Below are positions 3,498 to 6,178 of a stretch of 6,178 nucleotides of DNA, piece by piece. The translations under genes and the position numbers were made by a program. Under the pieces are notes generated by a model. The model was given only the letters and a program-made list of their open reading frames with translations. It was not told the origin of the DNA and did not search any database. Each line of letters begins with the position of its first letter. Positions within the stretch are counted from its first letter, which is position 1. This DNA is from Caldilineae bacterium. Its GTDB lineage: Bacteria; Chloroflexota; Anaerolineae; J102. Where the stretch lies: NCBI GenBank assembly GCA_011192085.1, contig DUEQ01000257.1:1-6178 (forward strand), written 5' to 3'.

Positions 3498-6178
3498 ATC
3501 GACTGGGCAAGAGTGCGTAACGGGTGGGGTCGCTCAGGTCGAGGAGGGCGCCCTTGTCCTGCTCGCGGGGCTCCGGGCCTTTCCCCTCCTCGTGGATGAC
3601 AAAGATGCGCACGGGCTGGCTTTCAGCTTTGTTCCCGGCCACGTCATAAGCCACGGCCTTGATGACGTGGGTCTCGGTGTAGCCCTTGCTGTCGTGGATA
3701 ATGCCGAAACCGTTCTCCGCGGTGAGGATGATGCGGGTAGGGTCATCGGGATCGGCTTCCACCGTGCTGATGGGGCGTTCTTCGTAAATCACGGCGCCGT
3801 CGGGTTGGGTGATGGGCACGCGGGCGGTGATGGGAGGCATGTCCAGCGTGGGAACCGTGTCCGACATGGTGATGGTCCACTTGACGCTGTAAGGGGAGAC
3901 GGTGGCGGTGATGAGGGGTGTGTCGTCGAGATAGAATACGACCCGGTCCATGGCCCAATCGTCGGTGGCCAGGGCGTTGATATTCACCCACTCGTCATCC
4001 TCCTTCACATACACTCTACCATTTTCGGGCGTGCTAAGCACGATGGTGGGTGGCGTGTTGTCCACCGTCAGGGGGATGGCGACCTGGCGCACGTTGCCGC
4101 TGTTCTCCACCACCGAGAGGCGCAGAGTGTAGGGGCCGCTTAGGCCTGAGACGTCCCAGTATTCGAGCACGCCTTTGTCCACCTGGTTGTAGTGATCCGG
4201 GCCGATCTGCGTCCAGGTCTGGGGTTGCAGCCCCTGGCCGAAGTGAAGCTGGTAGAGGCGGAAGTCGCCGCTACGAGCGTTGCCCCAGATCGCCACCTGG
4301 CCCTTGAGGTAGCTGAAGGGCGCGGGTCTGGCGATGGCGACCTCATCATCGGTGAAGACGGGGCCGAAAGTGTCGTCGTATGCCGTGGGCGGCAACTCGA
4401 TCTTGCCCAGCTCGGCCTGCTCCTGAGCCCAGTCTTTGGCCACGGGCGGGAAGACGGGATAGACTCGGCGTTCGATGAGATCGGGCGGGGTGTAGGGCGT
4501 GGCCAGTTTGCCATTGAGCTTGTTGATCTCGAACACCTGCCAGAAGTTGTCGTATTCCTTGGGCTCGGTGCCGTCGATGAAGATCTCGGCGTAGCGCCGG
4601 GGGCAGATGTCGGTGGCCAGCAGGCCGCTTTCGTAACAGACGGTGCGGCGCACGAAACCCTCGGGTTCCTCCCATGTCTCCACGGGCTTGTCCCGATGCA
4701 GGTAAGTCATGATGTCATGAAAAATGGGCGACGCGCCCACCGAGCCCGAGGTGCTCTCCATGGGGGTATTGTCCGCGTTGCCTACCCACACGCCTACCAC
4801 ATACTGCGGGCTCGCGCCCAATGTCCAACCATCCCGATAGTCGTTGGTGGTGCCTGTTTTGGCGATGATGGGGCGGTCGGGCAGCTCCAGATATTGGGCG
4901 AAGGTCCCAAACGCGGGCGGGCGAGGTTTGGCGTCGCTGAGGACGTTGTTTAGGAGATAGCCGAGCTGTTGGCTGATAACGCGCTGCTCCTGCGGGCCTT
5001 CATACTCCTTCAAGACATTGCCCTCTCGGTCCGTCACCTCGAGGATGGCCACGGGGTTGAGGGTGCGATAGCCGGGCCGCAGGTCTTGGGACAACACCGG
5101 TTCCCCTTTCATCACGCCCATGTTGGCGAAGGTGGCGAACACATAGGCCATGTCCAACAGCTTCACCTCACCGCCGCCCAGGGTTAAGCTCAGGCCGTAA
5201 TAGTCCTTGTTCAAACTGGTGATGCCCAAACGATGGGCCATTTGCACCACGGTTTTCACACCGACTTGGTTCATCACCCACACGGCAGGGATGTTGTACG
5301 ACCGTTGGAGTGCGACGCGCAAGGGCGTCGGACCGTGGTACTTCCGGTCATAGTTCTCGGGCGTGTAGGGCTCCACCGCATCGGGGAAGACCTGGCGCAC
5401 GTCCCAGGCCACGGTGGCGGCGGTCAGGCCCTGGCTAAAGCCGGTGAGGTAAGTAATGGGTTTGAATGAGGAGCCTGGCTGGCGGTCGGCCAGGGCGATG
5501 TTCACCTCGCCGTCGATCTCCCGATTGTTGTAATCCAATGACCCAAGCATGGACAGAATCTCGCCCGTCTTCGGGTCCAGCACCACCGCGGCGGCATTGG
5601 AGACGTTATGGTCGATCTCGCTGTGCTTGCCTGTCTGCAGGAAGGGTTCGGGATCGAGATCGGGGCAGCCGGGGATGGTTGGATCTTCGTGCGCGAGATG
5701 GGCCACCCGCTGCCGGGCGACGCAGGTCACATAGTGCTGAATATCCACATCCAGCGTCGTGCGCACGGTGAGGCCATTGCGCCAGATGAAGTAGGGGTCC
5801 TCGGGCGTGTTGAATTCCTTTTTGAGCTGATCAAGGACGTAGAGCGCAAAGTGAGGCGCGATGTCGTTGTCGAAGCGTTCCAGCGCGGATTCCCGCACAT
5901 CCAGTTCCTGGGCGTACGCTTCATCCGCCTGGGCCTGGGTGATGTATCCCGCCTCGACCATGGCCTGCAACACCTTGCGTTGACGACGCTTCGCATCCTC
6001 GGGCGCCTGGATGGGATTTAGGCCCGGAAACTGGGGAAGCGCGGCCAACATGGCGGCTTCGGCCAGGTTGAGGTCTTTGGCCGATTTGCCGAAGTAGGTT
6101 TGGGCCGCGGATTCGATGCCGTAGCTAAAGTTGCCGTAGAAGTTGTTGTTGAGATACCACTCCAGAATCTGGGTCTTG
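3490..6178 (-). CDS. Class A penicillin-binding protein (transglycosylase/transpeptidase) with Ig-like C-terminus, 5' end off window
   Basis: A bifunctional peptidoglycan synthase of the PBP1A type; 895 residues are visible, and the N-terminal membrane anchor and the start of the GT51 domain lie beyond the right edge. The frame is open to the edge: codons from 6177 encode KTQILEWYLNNNFYG, then YGIESAAQTYFGKSA and LNLAEAAMLAALP, the late GT51 motifs, so the Met at 6051 is internal. Counting from K at 6177, the transpeptidase domain spans about 190-490, with SSFK at 236-239 (Ser nucleophile, codon 5472-5470), SYN at 293-295 and KTGT at 440-443. A Cys-bearing segment (VCYESGLLATDICP) follows at about 513-526. 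After a linker come two extracellular modules: residues about 620-707 (GNARSGDFRLYQLHFG to TVDNTPP) and a Big_7-like fold, about 708-862, that seems to be split by an insertion of about 65 residues. The tail is charged. All catalytic transpeptidase residues are present. Full length is probably near 1,050-1,100 residues. Confidence 0.96.
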   Translation of the reverse strand, partial: KTQILEWYLNNNFYGNFSYGIESAAQTYFGKSAKDLNLAEAAMLAALPQFPGLNPIQAPEDAKRRQRKVLQAMVEAGYITQAQADEAYAQELDVRESALERFDNDIAPHFALYVLDQLKKEFNTPEDPYFIWRNGLTVRTTLDVDIQHYVTCVARQRVAHLAHEDPTIPGCPDLDPEPFLQTGKHSEIDHNVSNAAAVVLDPKTGEILSMLGSLDYNNREIDGEVNIALADRQPGSSFKPITYLTGFSQGLTAATVAWDVRQVFPDAVEPYTPENYDRKYHGPTPLRVALQRSYNIPAVWVMNQVGVKTVVQMAHRLGITSLNKDYYGLSLTLGGGEVKLLDMAYVFATFANMGVMKGEPVLSQDLRPGYRTLNPVAILEVTDREGNVLKEYEGPQEQRVISQQLGYLLNNVLSDAKPRPPAFGTFAQYLELPDRPIIAKTGTTNDYRDGWTLGASPQYVVGVWVGNADNTPMESTSGSVGASPIFHDIMTYLHRDKPVETWEEPEGFVRRTVCYESGLLATDICPRRYAEIFIDGTEPKEYDNFWQVFEINKLNGKLATPYTPPDLIERRVYPVFPPVAKDWAQEQAELGKIELPPTAYDDTFGPVFTDDEVAIARPAPFSYLKGQVAIWGNARSGDFRLYQLHFGQGLQPQTWTQIGPDHYNQVDKGVLEYWDVSGLSGPYTLRLSVVENSGNVRQVAIPLTVDNTPPTIVLSTPENGRVYVKEDDEWVNINALATDDWAMDRVVFYLDDTPLITATVSPYSVKWTITMSDTVPTLDMPPITARVPITQPDGAVIYEERPISTVEADPDDPTRIILTAENGFGIIHDSKGYTETHVIKAVAYDVAGNKAESQPVRIFVIHEEGKGPEPREQDKGALLDLSDPTRYALLPSRSQ

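Noticed and set aside
3592..4953. Several plus-strand open frames opposite the penicillin-binding protein
   Set aside because: The minus strand shows full transpeptidase motifs and a continuous 895-residue frame; the antisense frames have no supported homology.
6049..6051. Met at 6051 as the start of the penicillin-binding protein
   Set aside because: The frame continues upstream to the edge with unmistakable GT51 motifs (ILEWYLNNNFYG, AAQTYFGKSA), so this Met is internal.

Overview
The window is a tightly packed, high-GC bacterial segment in which every credible gene is on the minus strand, so transcription runs from the right edge to the left edge. From right to left it holds a class A penicillin-binding protein cut by the right edge, surE, a membrane protein with a bacterial PH-like domain and a DUF1648 domain, a DUF92 membrane protein, a dolichyl-phosphate-glucosyltransferase-like family 2 glycosyltransferase, and the first eight codons of another gene at the left edge. 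No RNA genes, CRISPR arrays, insertion sequences or phage genes are visible. The only real gap, 3382-3489, holds short repeats and a weak hairpin.

The organism is most likely a member of the Chloroflexota (Anaerolineae, Caldilineae or a relative). This is inferred from the Ig-like C-terminal extension on the penicillin-binding protein, the PH/DUF1648 protein, the style of the SurE sequence, and the heptad repeats (TTACTGA type) next to genes. It rests on family knowledge without a database search, so it is moderate at best. No visible start codon has a convincing Shine-Dalgarno sequence.

The left half looks like one translationally coupled operon. The PH/DUF1648 gene overlaps the DUF92 gene by ATGA, the DUF92 gene overlaps the glycosyltransferase gene by ATGA, and the glycosyltransferase gene overlaps the edge gene by ATGA. 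surE ends 12 bp before the PH/DUF1648 gene and may belong to the same transcript. The penicillin-binding protein gene lies 108 bp upstream of surE and may be a separate unit or the head of the same one.

Functionally the window leans towards the cell envelope: peptidoglycan polymerisation and crosslinking, polyprenyl-phosphate-dependent sugar transfer, a possible prenyl-phosphate kinase-like protein, and a phosphatase. The pieces likely to be underdescribed are the three-way ATGA chain with its PH/DUF1648 and DUF92 members, and the heptad element sitting directly against two start codons. I see no clear evidence for a wholly new system such as a defence or mobile island.
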